64,000 nt of DNA from Datisca glomerata (GCA_003255025.1 QANY01008720.1:1080605-1144604), one strand, 5' to 3'; numbered from the stretch's first letter, positions 20,920 to 34,200 are shown. Translations and numbers: made by a program. Notes: generated by a model from the letters alone, not told the origin.

Positions 20920-21301
20920 CCTGTAGAGGTAGTGACGCCAAATCTATAGCACAAAAACTACCGCTACGAGTTCCAAGTCATGGATTGGCTAGTAATTTTA
21001 CTCATAGCCTTTCAATTGGTAGGACGCATACACTATAACCTCTCAATGTTGCATCAAGACGCAAACCAAATCCACTCACGAGGCATCACTATAGATAACA
21101 AATCCATCATTCCCAGAAATAGGAAGGACTGGGGCCGAAACTAATCTTTGCTTAAGTTCTAGGAAACTCTTTTCACACTCTTCTGACCACAAGTACCGCT
21201 CATTCTTTCTCATCAACTTGGTTAAGGGTGCAGAAATCTTAGAGAATCCCTCAACAAATCTCCGCTAATAACCTGCCAATTCCAAGAAACTTCTAACCTC
21301 T

Positions 21302-22135
21302 TTAACACTTGTTAGACGATTTCCAATTCATGAGTGCTTCTGCCTTTACTGGATCCATAGATATACCCTCTTTTGAAACTACGTGTCCCAAAAAGGCAAT
21401 CTTAGATAACCAAAACTCGCACTTACTGAACTCGGCATACAACCACTGATCCTTTAAAATCTGAAGGGTCATTCTGAGATGTTCCTCATGTTCTCCCTCA
21501 GACTTAGAGTAGATAAGAATGTCATCTATGAAAATAATGACAAAGTTATCCAAGAATGCGGCAGGGGCATTGGTTAAACCAAAAGGCATGATCAAGAACT
21601 CATAATGTCCATAACGAGTATGAAAAAATGTAGTCTTTGGTATATCCTCCTTCTTTATCCTTGACTGATGATACCCACGCAAGTCAATCTTGGAGAAAAT
21701 GCAAGCTCCCTAAAGTTGATCAAACAAATCTTCTATCTGGGGTAGAGGATACTTATTATTAATGGTAACTTTGTTCAACTCCCTATAGTCGATACAAAGC
21801 CTCATTGATCCATCTTTCTTCTTTAAAAAGAGAATGGGCGCACCCCATGGTGAGACACTCGGGTGAATAAAGCCCTTGTCCAATAATTCTTGCAGTTGCT
21901 CCTTACGTTCTTTCATCTCCGCAGGAGCCATGCGGTATGGGGCCTTATATGTTGGAGCTGTCCCAGAAATTACCTCGATGTTGAAATCCACCTCCCTAAC
22001 AGGTAGCACACTTGGTAATGACTCGGCAAAAATTTCCAGGAAATCTTTAACCACATTAATATCTCTCAGCACTAAATCCAACTTTCGTGTATCTAACACG
22101 CTAGCAAAATAGTCCCAACAACCATTATTAATCAA
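21302..22135 (-). pseudogene. Reverse transcriptase (gypsy pol)
   Basis: Two open pieces, 21,710-22,135 and 21,302-21,682, hold [13 protein letters not shown], the [20 protein letters not shown] region and FIDDILIYS, the catalytic box with two aspartates. A stop and small gap near 21,700 and a short deletion after PAAF break the domain. The start of the readable frame is near 22,135, within the segment linking protease and RT. Confidence 0.88.
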
Positions 22136-22189
22136 TCGTATTGCTCTCAGGAATGAGATGATCGAATGTAATATATGAAAACACGATCC

Positions 22190-24184
22190 TTCTCCTGATT
22201 AGAACTCCCCTGAAACTACCTCTTAGGGGGTTTGAGTTATGGTGATCAACAAGGTTTGAAGCTCCATTATTTTCCAAAAGCCTTTATCGGAATGGTCTAC
22301 AAACTTGATGATAAAATATAATTACTAAATGAGATTAACAGAATCACTCATGCAAAGGCAGAAAACAAAGGAAAATAAAATCCTAAGTCCAAGATATCAA
22401 CAAAAAGTAAAAAAAAAAAACTTAGTGGGAAACTTCATCAGTGTCTTCTTTTGGATCCTCTTTTGGATCTTCCTCTAGTTCTTCTTCAGGTTCAGCGACT
22501 CAAGGGATAATGTGTGCATTGGGACTGTAGCCAGGTGGAAAGTCCCTAACTACAGAAATCCATGCTCGTGGTCGTCCAGGAGTGGCTCGCAAGGGTTGGG
22601 TAACCACCTCGTCATTAGACCCACCTAATAATGGTTCGGTTCCATACTTTAATCGGACGTCTACAATTCGGGAATATTAACATCCTTCTTGTAAATCTCG
22701 TAGGATATGGGGAGAAACTAGACTCCGCTTCAGAAATCTCTTCATCATTAATGGTCAATCCAGAGTCACTTGAAACATTCATAGATAAGACAATCACAGA
22801 ATTCAATCGGGTCACAATACCAAAACTTAACACTAGTACCTAGACACAGACACATCGCAACCATAACTCTGGCAATGTAATCCTAAGGATCTAAGGGGGT
22901 TATTTTGTAATTTTAATCCCCCACTCCCATCTGCACCACACTCAACCACCTCCCTCATTCTCCATTTTCTTCTTCACGAACCCTCCCATGTATCTGCTTT
23001 TCTCTCTCTATTTTACAATTTTTCTTCCCCAGTGAAGGCTCTATGTTCTTCACCTTCTTCTTCGTTTCAACTTGGGTAGCCCTCTAACATTGATTTTTGG
23101 TAAGCAATTTCTTGTTTCCTTTATTTTCTTTCTTCTTTTCCTCTTTTCCCCTCCTTAATCTCGATCTTTCTATCAAAAAGTTGAAATACCCAATTCTAAA
23201 ATTCTTTGATTTCAGTAGTTTTGTTGCCCATCTCTCTATTCGTGGTGCCATCGTTGCTTCATCTCTGCTGCATCGCCACCATCCTTCAAATTCCAATAAG
23301 CTTAATCTTTTCATTCTCTCCTTAAGCTTTATGTTTCTCTATTTTCTCTCTTTATTTTGTTGCTCTCTATGATCTCACCCCTATCATTCTTGTTTTCTTT
23401 TACTTCCATTGCAGCCTCTCCATCGTTGTCTTCTCTGGATCGCATCATCGTCTTCATCATTGGTAAGCTTAATTTTCCTTTCTTTCTTTTTTTCTTTCCT
23501 TATTCGCTCTATGTATGGACTACAACTAGGTCTTACAACCCAGTTTATTTTGACTTGACCCGGTTTTCAATTAACTGGTTCAATCGAACCATTCCAAACT
23601 AGTTTAACACAACCAGGCCGAATCAGTCTAACCAAACCAACACGAACCTTTTCAATCCAACGAGACCGAACCGACCCAACCCAACAGAATTGAACTGGTC
23701 AGATCACTAGAACCTAGTTGAACTGGTCCGAACTGCTTGATCAGTTTACACACGGTTTAGTTTCCACCTTTTTCTGACCTCATTCGCCCTCCTAGTTAAT
23801 TAAACAATTTTAGTTATTATTTGAATATTTAGTGATCTGGGATCCGCGAATTCAACATTTGATAAAAATTATATTCGCAGCAATTGAAGTAAGTGAGCCT
23901 ATATAGTAATTCGGTTCATATGTTATAAGTGTAGCATATTTATTTTAAAGTTGCTTTTATTAATTTCTCATGTTACTCAATCTTATGATCAAGTGTTTTA
24001 TTTATTTTTCAATATCATGATGAAATTATTTACTATGTTATGTTTGATTATATTTTTAGTTATACACATAATAGATATATCGTTTATGTTCATGAACAAG
24101 CTATATGTTTACTCATGTATATGTCATAATGAGAATTATGAATTTTAACTCAAGTAAATTGATAAGTAAACAAGAGGTAAACTT
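22190..24184. other. Unassigned DNA inside the gypsy element
   Basis: At 22,430-22,640 the minus strand has a coding-like block (DEVVTQPLRATPGRPRAW..., then an acidic EEELEEDPKED stretch with one internal stop) that I cannot assign. It may be a gag or spacer remnant. At 22,870-23,500 the + strand is very pyrimidine-rich. At 23,560-23,760 it has repeated GGTTCAA/CGAACC words. At 23,830-23,900 a short LTR-like tail motif occurs (GATCTGGGATCCGCGAATTC). It could be part of another LTR element. No gene is supported. Confidence 0.35.
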
Positions 24185-26257
24185 AGTTAGAACACCTAAA
24201 GTTGAACATAGATTATTCGTCGGTAAGTTGTTAGTTTGCAGGCTACGCACATGTAACATTTCTCATGAGTACCATTCCGCACCTTTGAAAAGGTGGAACC
24301 AATTGCACTAAAGCCTTCCCACATTACTAACTAGAGCATATTCACAAACCTTCTCCCGAAGGACAAAGTAAATTGTTAGTTTTGCGTGGTACGTACAAGT
24401 GACCTTTGAAAAGGTGGAACCCATTGCACTAATACCTTCTCACATAACTAACCAGAGCATATTCACAGACCCTCTCCCCAAGGACGATGTAACATATACA
24501 GAGATTTGATGGGTATGTGATACTAACGACACTATACTTTACGTTCTATGATCAAACAATATTCTTTCATATCTTATCACACATTTCAATATCAATTTCA
24601 GAAATCATTGAACACAACATCTTTTAGAGTACAGTATAACAACACAATGAAAATATCACAAAACAATAATAAAACAAGGAAGAGAAAATCAAAGTTAGAA
24701 CCATATTTTTCAGACACAACAAAACAACCATACAGTTATATATGTAATATTACATTTACCTGATCGCCCGGTAAAGAAATACAAAAGTTAAACACCTAAA
24801 ACAATAATATATATATATATATATATTCAGTACAAAATGATAACCCATAAACGGAAAGTAACGCTAAGCGCGGACTCGGAAAGTAACCCCAGAGTGTACT
24901 GGGGTTTTACAAATAAAATTTCGTGAAATTATGATGTATTTTATGTGTGAAAACATGAAAATCAAATCATTACAGAAAACTGTTTCTCTCTAAGTAAAAC
25001 AGTAAACTTTAAAATATGTTTCAGTAAGCAAATATCATCAAACAATTCTGAAACTTCACAGAGTTACTGAGGATACATCTAGAATATTTCTGTAAATTTT
25101 TTAGATCAATCCGAGTTGATCTCTGAACCGAAATAAACCCTAAACTTGGATATCAAAAACTGTTTTCCTCTGAATAAAACAGAAAAATTCAAAAATTATA
25201 TAAAATTACAGAAATCTAATTTTGATCTAATTTGTCTACAATATGTGTGTCACCATGTTGAAAATCTACCATAAAAATTTCAGATTCAAACGCTACCTTT
25301 TGGGTTTCAAAACGTGAAGTCAAAATAACAGTGTCCAGAAAAATCTGAAAATTCCAGTTTTTCATGAAAAATCATATTTTTTTTATCGAAAACATCTCTC
25401 TCTTATTGAAAACGATTCAAGAGACTTATGTGAACATAAAATGGTATTAAAACTCAGAAATATACAGATCTAAGAATAAAATATGTGAATCTAAACTAAA
25501 TCATTATGTTGACAGCAAAACAAAGGTAGCAAGGGTTTATACAAAAAACGCGACGCCGAATAAACGTCTACGACTCAAGTTAATGGCCGCTGCCTAGAAC
25601 AAAAATATTCTTAGGAAAAAAGGGCACAAAGGTGGGGAGCAAGAGGTGCTTGTCGTGAAAGGATGGTTGCACGAGAATGAGAGAAAGAGAGAAGCCAAAA
25701 ATCACAAGGGTTAGAAGGTGTTGGCCTTTTGATGCTCACAAGGGGAAAGTGGCTGCCACAAAACTCAAAAGAGGGAGGGGGAGAGGCTGTTTCACGACTC
25801 CAAGAGATTGGGGAGTCAAAATGGGAGGCAAAAAGGATTAAGGAAGCTTATATAGGAGGTTAGCAAAAGACAAGCTTTCTAAAACCTTAGGCTTAGGTGT
25901 TTAGGAAAGTTTCTAAAACTCCACTCTTAGAGTTTAGGAAAGTTCCTACATTTCTTCTCTTAGAGTTTAGGAAAGAAAACTAATTCCTAAAGGGGAAGGG
26001 AGACATTCGACCAACACAAAGAGGAAGGGGAAACTGCAACCTACATAATCAAACCCTAAACATAGCAAAACCCTAAAGTTTTTGGTACAAAAATAATTTT
26101 TCAAAACAAATGCCATAATCGAAATATCATAAAAATATAACCTACATGCACATATCAAATATATTGTACATGCATAAAATTAATGAAATTAAACGTGAGG
26201 GAAAATGACAAAATGCCCTAACTTTAAGGTAAGCCGAACAGTAAGGGTGTTGTTACA
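24185..26257 (-). repeat. 5-prime LTR of the gypsy element, end truncated
   Basis: On the minus strand it starts TGTAACAACACCC at 26,257 and aligns with the LTRs at 12,880-15,827 and 17,306-19,764 down to about 24,185 (ACACCTAAAGTTGAAC). The last part of the LTR is missing. A TA dinucleotide run lies at about 24,807-24,828. The right edge joins viral protease sequence (AACAGCAGAG) at the same nucleotide region where the solo LTR is inserted. Confidence 0.78.
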
Positions 26258-27165
26258 AACAGCAGAGAAAGAAATGGTAAACCCAAAATAACTTTGTCTG
26301 TCATATTTTTACTAAAAATAATGATATTTTAAAACATACATTGTCTTTGAAAATATTAACTTTAAGGATTTCATAATTGATATGCATTATAGTACCATTT
26401 ATAGAGGATAAAGATTCTTTTATCTTCTTAAAGTACTTGGTAGGAACGAATTCTTCTTGGTTACAATTCAAATCAACTTTTGAATTAATAAGAGCCATTG
26501 AAGTAAAATCAAAATCTTGGATTATTATTCTGACTACTATGTGCCATTTTTTAGTTTTTATGTGATTAAGGATTTGAAGGAAGTTATCATCATCTTGAAT
26601 GTTGACTATAGATTCTTCAACCTCATCATCAGAAATTGATGATTTATTAGGTTCTCCTAGTTCACTAGATTCATGATTTTTAATTATATTATCCATTTTC
26701 AAAAGGTTTAATTCTTTTGTTATTTCTGTGTTTGAGTCTTCTAATTCTTTTATTTTTTTTAATATTTATTTCTTTTTTAAGTTACTGAATAGTAACTTCT
26801 TTTTCCTTTCCTTTAATTTTGTTGAATTTTTCAAGTGTTTGCGAAAGGCATGCAATATGGTTATTAGACTTAGAATTTTCTTTCTTTTGAATTACTTTCC
26901 TAAGTATTTCAATGTATTCTTATTTTAATTCTAGATTTTCAATTTTACCAATTAAATTTAATAAAAGATTTTCTTGTTCTTTATCTTTATTTAAAATATT
27001 ATTAATTTTCTGATAACAACTATCACCGCACCCTATAGAAATGTTAGCAGAATCTCTCTCAGAACTTGAAGAGATTGATTCGTCAGATTCAAAAAATTCA
27101 AATTTTCCTAAATCTTTATTACTACTTTCATAATAATTTATGATTTCTATAATTCTAAATAATTC
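26258..27165 (-). pseudogene. Protease and acidic/coiled region (unit M2)
   Basis: The minus-strand ORF 26,301-26,702 holds the coiled-coil end and the protease. The active-site motif reads INSKVD, so the catalytic aspartate is Asn and the glycine is lost. The order is zinc knuckle, acidic region, protease as in the other copies. The protease C-terminus lies across the LTR insertions. Confidence 0.7.
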
Positions 27166-27980
27166 TTATTTATCTTCTTCGAAGATTTTTAATTGATTAA
27201 TTTTATTTTTGACTTGATAAGTGTTAGAAAAATGACATTTCTTGCCACACTTGAAACGCTTGATTTTACTTTTATCAATAAATTGTTTATTGAATTTTAT
27301 TTTTGAATAATTTTTATTTTTCTGTTTGCGGTATTCTTTCTTATAAGGTTTGTAAATTCTTCTAGGATTAAAATGAGAATTTTTCATTTTCTTTTGGGAA
27401 GGAGCAATAGTAGGTAATCCATTTTGTTCACAGAAATTACTTAATTCATATTTCGTAGTTTTCTTTTCCTTTTTAATTGGTTTATTAACTTTCATGTCTA
27501 TACACATTCTTAGACCTTATTTTTGTATATAGTACCATATGTGAGACTATTGTAGTCTACATTTTCTAGGTCATCACTCATGATTGTTCTAATTTTGTGG
27601 GCAAACAAATTTGGTAAGCCATTTATGAATTTTTCTTTCAAAAATGACTGATTACTATCATCCATAGACATTCCTCTAGACGAAAATACATTTTTGTACC
27701 AGTCAAAATCACTTAGTGTAGGACACCTAAGATTGGTTAACTGGTCATGGATACACGAAGTAACATTACTTGGCGTTCCAATGAAATGTTCAATTATTGT
27801 GTAGAAGAGTGTATTAATGGTATCATGCATTGTTTCCTGATCCTCTCTAAGGATTAGGGTTCCTTCAGCATCAATCTTTATTGTTGTAAGGATGGTATTT
27901 TTAGATTTTTCAGTGAGATAATTTTCCCACTAGAAATGAACCATTCTTGTGAATCTTGTGACTAAAAGCTTTATTACCTC
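27166..27980 (-). pseudogene. Coat protein and zinc knuckle (unit M2)
   Basis: The minus strand encodes the coat core (27,510-27,830: HFIGTPSNVTSCIHDQLTNL and LSDFDWYKNVF), then the basic region and zinc knuckle (27,166-27,507: KRFKCGKKCHFSNT). The first and last knuckle cysteines are replaced (Arg and Tyr). The frame changes between the two ORFs near 27,510. Confidence 0.78.
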
Positions 27981-28330
27981 ATTGTGAGATAAATTGTGTG
28001 TGGTGATATAACTGTTGGCTACCATAGCCATGTGCTGTAATTTGTTGAGGACTTTTTGTTCTAAAAGACCATCAATATTCTATTCATATCATTTTTCAGC
28101 AGAAACATAAAATTGATTAACTAAAGAATATTAGGTAATTTAAATATGTGGAGGAATAGGTTTTTTATGTCACTTTCTTTCTAATTTATTAATTTCTAAA
28201 TTTTAAAATGGTTCTACAATATTATGAATGGTTGAAGATTCATGAATTATGGATGATTGATAGGTGGAATCTGACCTATTATATGTATCTCTAAACATAT
28301 TACGTCTAATAAGATTGGTTGGGTCATTCA
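27980..28330 (-). pseudogene. Linker remnant (unit M2), shortened
   Basis: This is homologous to the linker of the other copies but much shorter. It runs from about 28,280 (GGTGGAATCTGACC on +) directly into the movement-protein end (TATTACGTCTAATAAG), so about 0.5 kb is deleted. Confidence 0.5.
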
Positions 28331-29469
28331 TGTGTTGGGTTAAACCCTTCCAATCAGGCTTGTATTCTTGGATTAGGGTGCCTAAATTTAAAATTAAAAG
28401 TTAGGGATTGACAAAAGGTAAAGCTCCTTGGAAATAAGAGGCAGTTGGTGATTCAGATTCATTAGATTGTTCAGTCTTATTATATGACTAACTTAAAAAT
28501 TTGTGGCTATGGCTTTAAGTTTTAAATTTTTTATTGTTTAATTTTTTAAATTTTTTTCCAATTGATGGATTCTAGGAGCTTGATTATTATTGACAGTGAA
28601 TTCAGAAAAAGAATTCCTAGGAGTACTAGACTGGCTAAACTCTGTAATTTGAGGATTAGATTGAAAATTAAGTTTAACAGTAGCATCCATATACTATTGG
28701 ATATAATCAATATCTTCAATTGGGCGTTGAATTAGAGTTGGTTGGCAACGTAATATCAAACCACCTAATGGTTTTAGGGATTCTAATATTTACATTACTT
28801 TAACTAGATTTAGTCAAAAGGGTTTGATTTTTTGGATTCCTATTGATGGCTTGGAAATTCATAATGGTTTGATGACTTTATAATGTATATTAAAAATCAA
28901 AGCTAGGGGTTGGGCAACTTTAAGGATTTGGTAACCATTAATTTTGATATTCAAAGTTAAGTATTTAAGAATATGTGGGCCTGTTAAATTAACAGACAAA
29001 TCTGAAAAACAATCAAAATGGATTGGACCATTACAAAGTGAATATTCAATTAATCCTAAAATACTATCATTAAAATTTGTAAATCTTGCATCTCGCAAGA
29101 CTAACAAGATTAGATCTCTCTTTGTGAGTGGTTTAACTCCAATCTGGACTAAACCAATATAAAGGAGATTGTATCCTTCTTCAATATGATGTTTAATTGC
29201 ATCAAAAGAAAGTAATTGACAAGTTTCATGCTCTTTCCTAAGAGCATATATTTTTTCAATTATTTTAAATGATGTTGAGGCTTGAAGGAAGCTATAGACC
29301 ATGTTGATTTATAAATTTCTTCACTAGGAACTTTGGGTATATTCCATTCCCCATGATCTACATGATCATCTCCTAAGTATTCAACATATTCTTCATTAAT
29401 TATATCTGGTATTATATTCATTGTAGACCTATTGCTACAAGAAGAATTACTTCTAAATAATCTACTCAT
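28330..29469 (-). pseudogene. Movement protein and polyprotein start (unit M2)
   Basis: The ATG at 29,469-29,467 starts MSRLFRSNSSCSNRS, the best-preserved polyprotein start in the window. The next open piece, 28,859-29,302, holds the 30K-type core: LRDARFTNFNDSILGLIE and NLTGPHILKYLTLNIK. A frame change lies between 29,260 and 29,302. The remainder to 28,330 is broken. Caulimovirid movement proteins act at plasmodesmata. Confidence 0.8.
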
Positions 29470-29878
29470 TGCTCAAGATAACTAAAATATTCTTATGATT
29501 AAAAATTCCATCATGTATTTTGATTTTCAAATCTGTTATGACTTCTACAACCTCCTATGAAGTCATTATTCTCCCATTTGCCTTTACAACTACCATACCA
29601 TCGGGATTTACGTATCTAAAAGGCCTTATTAGGGTGCCTGAAGTAAACTAAATAGAAACTGATATGTCAGATTCACAGATGAGAAAAATCAAAGATTATA
29701 GGAAAATAATCAAGCATAAAAATAACCAGCCACTTGGATGGAGAGTTAGATTAAATAAAAATAATTATTCAACTAAGCAATTAAGAAACAATAGTAATAA
29801 TAACCAGCCACTTGGGCGATGAATAACAATAATTATGCAGAGCATTAAAAAGTATTTAAACAGTAAAATATCATATCA

Positions 29879-29896
29879 TGTTTGGCTCTGATACCA
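29879..29896 (-). promoter_or_regulatory. Primer-binding site for initiator tRNA-Met (M2 leader, best match)
   Basis: The minus strand reads TGGTATCAGAGCCAAAC, a perfect match to the 12-base TGGTATCAGAGC complement of plant initiator tRNA-Met. Confidence 0.85.
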
Positions 29897-30077
29897 AAAG
29901 ATGTTGAATTGTGTGTAATTTAATAGTATTGAAAGATAGGGCATTATAAGCAACAATTAAAATGATTATAATTGAAGGAAAATAAAAAGCATCCTAAGAA
30001 TAATTTAAGAATACCAGCCACTTGGGCGGTGAAGAATATTAATTATGCATTATTAAGCAATAGTAAGTACCCTACCA

Positions 30078-30095
30078 GGTTTGGTTTTGATACTA
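30078..30095 (-). promoter_or_regulatory. Decayed second primer-binding site (M2 leader)
   Basis: The minus strand reads TAGTATCAAAACCAAACC, a mutated form of the site at 29,879-29,896, 199 bp away in a tandem repeat unit. Confidence 0.65.
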
Positions 30096-30902
30096 AATGA
30101 GTCGGAATTGCATATAGTTTAATAGTAATTTAAAGACAGGGTATTGGAAGCAAGAATTCAAATATTTATTGAAGGAAAATGACAAATACAAGTATTTAAA
30201 TTTTGATGAGGTAAGATTAAAACTTACAAGATTGAAGAAAATTAATTTGTAATGATTAATTAGTGCTCCCGTTCACTATTTAATGTTGAGAAGAAAGAAG
30301 AAAAGATTATAAAAGAGGAGGAAGAATAATGCTTTATTTTCAAAACAAGTTCTTCTCTCCAAATTGTTAAGAGTGGAAAACAAGTTCTTTGAAACAAATG
30401 GGAGAGGGCAGTCTATTTAAAGCTAAGAAAAGTGGAGTTCACCGAGAACTTATCACTTACATGCACTATTCTTTTCTATAAAAACAAAAATATTTTACAT
30501 TATAACTCTTGACTAAGAATAGTAAAAATGACAAATCGTTGTTTATTTGACAACCAGTACAATAATTGTAGAAAAACATAAAATACAAAGATTCCTCTAT
30601 AATTTTTATCTTGGACTTCGTGTCTTCATTATTGCTTTAGTTGTGGAAGTCATAATTGTTGTCTTGCAAAGTCATTATGACTATTGTTGTATATTGGAAT
30701 CATTATTGTCATTCCTTGATAATTGCTATCTTGGATTCTTGTTATTCAATTATTGATTGTTGGTAGAAGTCATAATTGTTCATTTTGATAGCTATCATGA
30801 CTGTTGCATTATGCTGGAGAGTCATCATGAAATATTTTCCATGATTACTTGATCTTTGATTATTCCAACATTGGCATTTTTCCAAAAGTAAATTAGTTTT
30901 AT

Positions 30903-32085
30903 TTACTCATCATCACTAAGATTGATGTCTTCAAATGGGTCCTGAGAGGTTACCTCTCGGTAACCTTTCTGGATGATTGGGCTATTTGGCTTTTTGATTT
31001 AATTGGGTTACTTGACTCTACAGATGATTCAAAGTCAAAATTGTTATTCAAAACGAGAAGCATATTTTGGATTACTTCATGCTTCAATTTTGATTTGGTT
31101 TTATGACCTTTGATTTACCTTTTGAAGAGGGTTTAGATTCGGGTTTGTATTCTTTGGATGAATTTGACCTGGATGGTTTATTTGTGCATCTAGATTAATG
31201 GGCTCATTAATTTTTAATGGATCTTGGGTAAAAGGATTTGCTAGTCTCATTTTAGGATGGTTACTTGCAAATTCGTGATTGATGCATGCAATAATTTTTA
31301 GGGTATTAAATTTATCCCACCATTTAACATAATATTGTCTTGAGGACTCCATCTTCAACTGAGTATTACCATTTTAAGATCCAAGGTATTTTCTATATAT
31401 TTGAAAAGCAATGAATTTGGGAAAAAGAAGACTCAATTGATGAAGGTTTGTATATTTTCATAAATAAATTAAAAGTTTGTTGAAAATCAATTGGAAATAA
31501 TTCTAAGGCATGTCCCTGAATGGACCACCATCTTAAGAACCAGTTCAACAATTTTATTTTGAAATTCTTGTCACAATTTATAAATCAAGAGTGAGAAAAA
31601 TCATTATTTTGATGCAGAAAAATCATGTGTCAAGAATCAATATAGTCAAAATAATTATATTATTTTTTATTTAAAAGAAATTTGAGACCTCAACGATGGG
31701 CTTTCCAATTCTCCATAGTTATAATTTTGTGAATATAGAAAGAATGATAGAGGATCATTCCTTCGAAATTTTGATTGAGATAATGTTAATGGATTTTGTT
31801 TCTAGAAGAATATCTCTTTAAAAATTGAGATTATTGTTCTTGTGGCCAGGGACAAAGTGGAAATCATGAAGAAAATGGGTTCTTACAATTTCAGCAAGAT
31901 CTTTCAAATGAGCAAATGGAGGCTCAATATGAAAGAGATTTTTGCTGGGCATTTTTTGAAAATAAGAAGATGATTTTTTATATTTTTTAATTGGTTGATC
32001 AGGGCTGATTGGTGATTGGGCTTAATTAGGAGTAGAAAACTCTTCTTTAATTTGGAAAGGCCATTTGTGGAGTTGAAAACTCCCC
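30903..32085 (-). pseudogene. C-terminal ORF (unit M1), nearly full length but broken
   Basis: This is one of two near-complete versions of the ORF after RNase H. The open piece 31,101-31,358 contains SRQYYVKWWDKFNTL and LKINEPINLDAQI. The N-terminal two thirds (31,380-32,085) are readable only in pieces. The family is unknown to me. It is tryptophan- and aromatic-rich, has no obvious signal or catalytic motif, and ends in an acidic tail. Copies A and C have internal deletions in it. Confidence 0.6.
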
Positions 32086-33480
32086 TTTAATTATATTTTT
32101 TAAGGCATGGGGACCCCATCTTGTCGAGCTTGCAAGAATTTCCGAGTAAAAAAGTTAGGAATTAAATTATTAATGCTTTGAATAAATTCAATATCAAAAT
32201 AAAAATGCTAAGGATAGACTTCCATCTAGCAAAAATTTATTTGGAAGCAATATTTTTTACATCTTTTTTCAAACATGTTTTGTAGATTTACAATCAATTT
32301 TTTATTTCATAAATCATCTTGAAATTTTTGAATTCATAAAACAACAGCTAAAATTTCTTTCTTGATAGTACTATAATTAATTTGAGATTGAGTCCAAGTT
32401 CCAGATGTAAACCTGACAATTTATTCTTCAAGCCTCTAGAAAGATTTTTTTGAAATAAGATACCTCCATATCTAAGTTCAAAGACAATAGTTTGGATAAT
32501 TTTAAAAGAATTATTAGTTGGGATGCCAAGACAAGGAAGTGTTTTAACATGAAATTTAATTTTCTTAATTAAATTGGTGTGGACAATTGTCCATGGAGGA
32601 GGATTTTTCTTGAGCCTTTCAAAAAGTGGTTTGTAATAAATTCTTAAATTGTTATAAAAATTGGATATGTAATTCAATGATCCTAGAAATCTTTGTAATT
32701 ATATTGGGTTTTGTCAAAGATTTCATCGAAAAATTTATCAGTAAATTGTATGACTCGATCAATTGGTTTAATAATAGAATGATATATTTCAAATTCTAGA
32801 AATCTAATTTTAGATTGAAATAATTTAATTTTACTTGCAAATATAACTAAACCATTTTGCTTTATTTTCTTAGCAAATAATTTAAGATGTTTCCAATGTT
32901 ATTCTATTGATTTAGAGAAACTAAGACCATCATCAATTTAAACAAATGAGAAGTCAGTAAATTGGTTGAAAATTTCATTCATTATATTCTGAAATTCACT
33001 AGGAGCATTTTTCAGACCAAAAGGCATTACGTTCTATTCGTAATGGTCAAATGGAATTACAAATGTAGTTTTATATTTACATTTTCATTTATCTGGATTT
33101 GCCATTATCTAGATTTCAAGTCAAATTTAGAGAATACAACAGCATCTCCAAGTTTGTTGATTAAGTCTCTTTTGTTTTGTATAGGATATCTTATCCATTC
33201 CAAAACATTGTTAAAGAGAATGTAATTAATTACTAACCGAGGAACTTCTCGTTCAATTTCACTGGCATTTTGGACATAAACGGACGAGCAAGACCAAGGA
33301 GATTTGCTCCTTCTAATAATATTTTTATTAAGATGTTCTGTAATTTCCTTCTTACAGTATTCAAGCATTTCATAATTGATTTAAATTGACCGTTCCTTTG
33401 TTGGATATTCTTTTCATCAAATCATTTAATGTAAGGTTGTCTGACAGTATGGTGCTTTATGTGCCAGAAAGCATTGGAAT
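32085..33480 (-). pseudogene. Reverse transcriptase and RNase H (unit M1)
   Basis: RNase H and the connecting part lie at about 32,110-32,700 (open 32,348-32,677: NYISNFYNNL and KTLPCLGIPTNNS). The RT palm is at 32,700-33,060 and the fingers at 33,105-33,368 (LINKLGDAVVFSKFDLKS). The fingers are present here, unlike in copies A, B and C. The YIDD tyrosine is a stop but IDDG follows. No AlkB-like block lies after RNase H. Confidence 0.82.
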
Positions 33481-34200
33481 GTCAGCACATATTTCTACAA
33501 TATTTTTTGTTCAAACATTCTAATTTGTTTTCGAAGAACAAGATTTTGAAGTTGTTCTTCAATTCATTTGAATTTTATTTCATATTGTAGAGAACATAAT
33601 TGTTTTGTTTACAAAAAAAATTAAATTCACAGTTTTGTAAACAGAATTTTATTTTAATGTTTTCAATTTCTCATTGTGAGAAAAAGAAAAAGTTTGAATT
33701 TGACAGGTTTATCCATGAGATAAGTATTTATCTCATCATGCTCACTTGTAAAAGGATACAACAGAGAAATAAATGATAAACCTAAAATAATTTTGTATGT
33801 CATATTTTTTACTTAGACCACTAATGTTTTCAAACAAATATTATCTTGGCAAATATGAACTTTAGGGATTTCATAATTAATATGCATTCGTGTATCATTG
33901 GTAGAGGATAAAAATTCTTTTATCTTCTAGAAGTACATGATAGAAATGAATTTTTACTGCATATAATTCAAATCAGAATCAATAAGAACGATTGAAATGA
34001 AATCAAAATCTTGGATTATTATTCTGACCATTATGTGCTATTTTTTAATTTTAATTTGATGAAGGATTTGAATGAAGTTATCATCATCTTGAATGTTGAC
34101 AGCAGGTTCTTCAACCTTATCACCAGAAATTGGGGATTTACTAGGTTCTCCTAATTCACTAGATTCATGATTTTTAATTAAATTATCTATTTTTAAAAGA
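33480..34200 (-). pseudogene. Aspartic protease and pre-RT segment (unit M1)
   Basis: This is homologous to the protease of the other copies on the minus strand. Around 33,975-33,990 Asp-Ser is readable but the following Gly-Ala codons are deleted. It contains an uninterrupted version of the LTR target region (GGATACAACAGAG on + at about 33,753-33,765), which fixes the insertion point of the LTR elements elsewhere. Confidence 0.68.

Larger units (their letters stand above)
17305..26257 (-). mobile_element. Truncated chromovirus-type Ty3/gypsy LTR retrotransposon
   Basis: In minus orientation: 5-prime LTR 26,257-24,185 (its own end truncated), unrelated or unrecognised DNA 24,184-22,190, pol remnants 22,135-19,863, polypurine tract 19,777-19,765, 3-prime LTR 19,764-17,306 (end truncated). 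The pol order RT, RNase H, integrase and the C-terminal chromodomain-like tail place it in the Del/Tekay-like chromoviruses. Gag, protease and part of integrase are missing or unreadable. It meets viral sequence at 26,258 at the same protease position as the solo LTR. Confidence 0.8.
29470..30902 (-). other. Viral intergenic region and leader between units M1 and M2
   Basis: On the minus strand from the C-terminal ORF stop (30,905-30,903) to the ATG at 29,469: AT-rich part with repeated ATGACT/AGTCAT words (30,640-30,840), degenerate TATA box (30,412-30,423), pyrimidine-rich leader (30,240-30,360), and two primer-binding sites 199 bp apart. It parallels 9,714-11,126. Confidence 0.72.

Noticed and set aside
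22615..22843. Overlapping plus and minus ORFs as a gene
   Set aside because: Both are short, on opposite strands of the same DNA, and lack motifs. The region sits inside a decayed retrotransposon.
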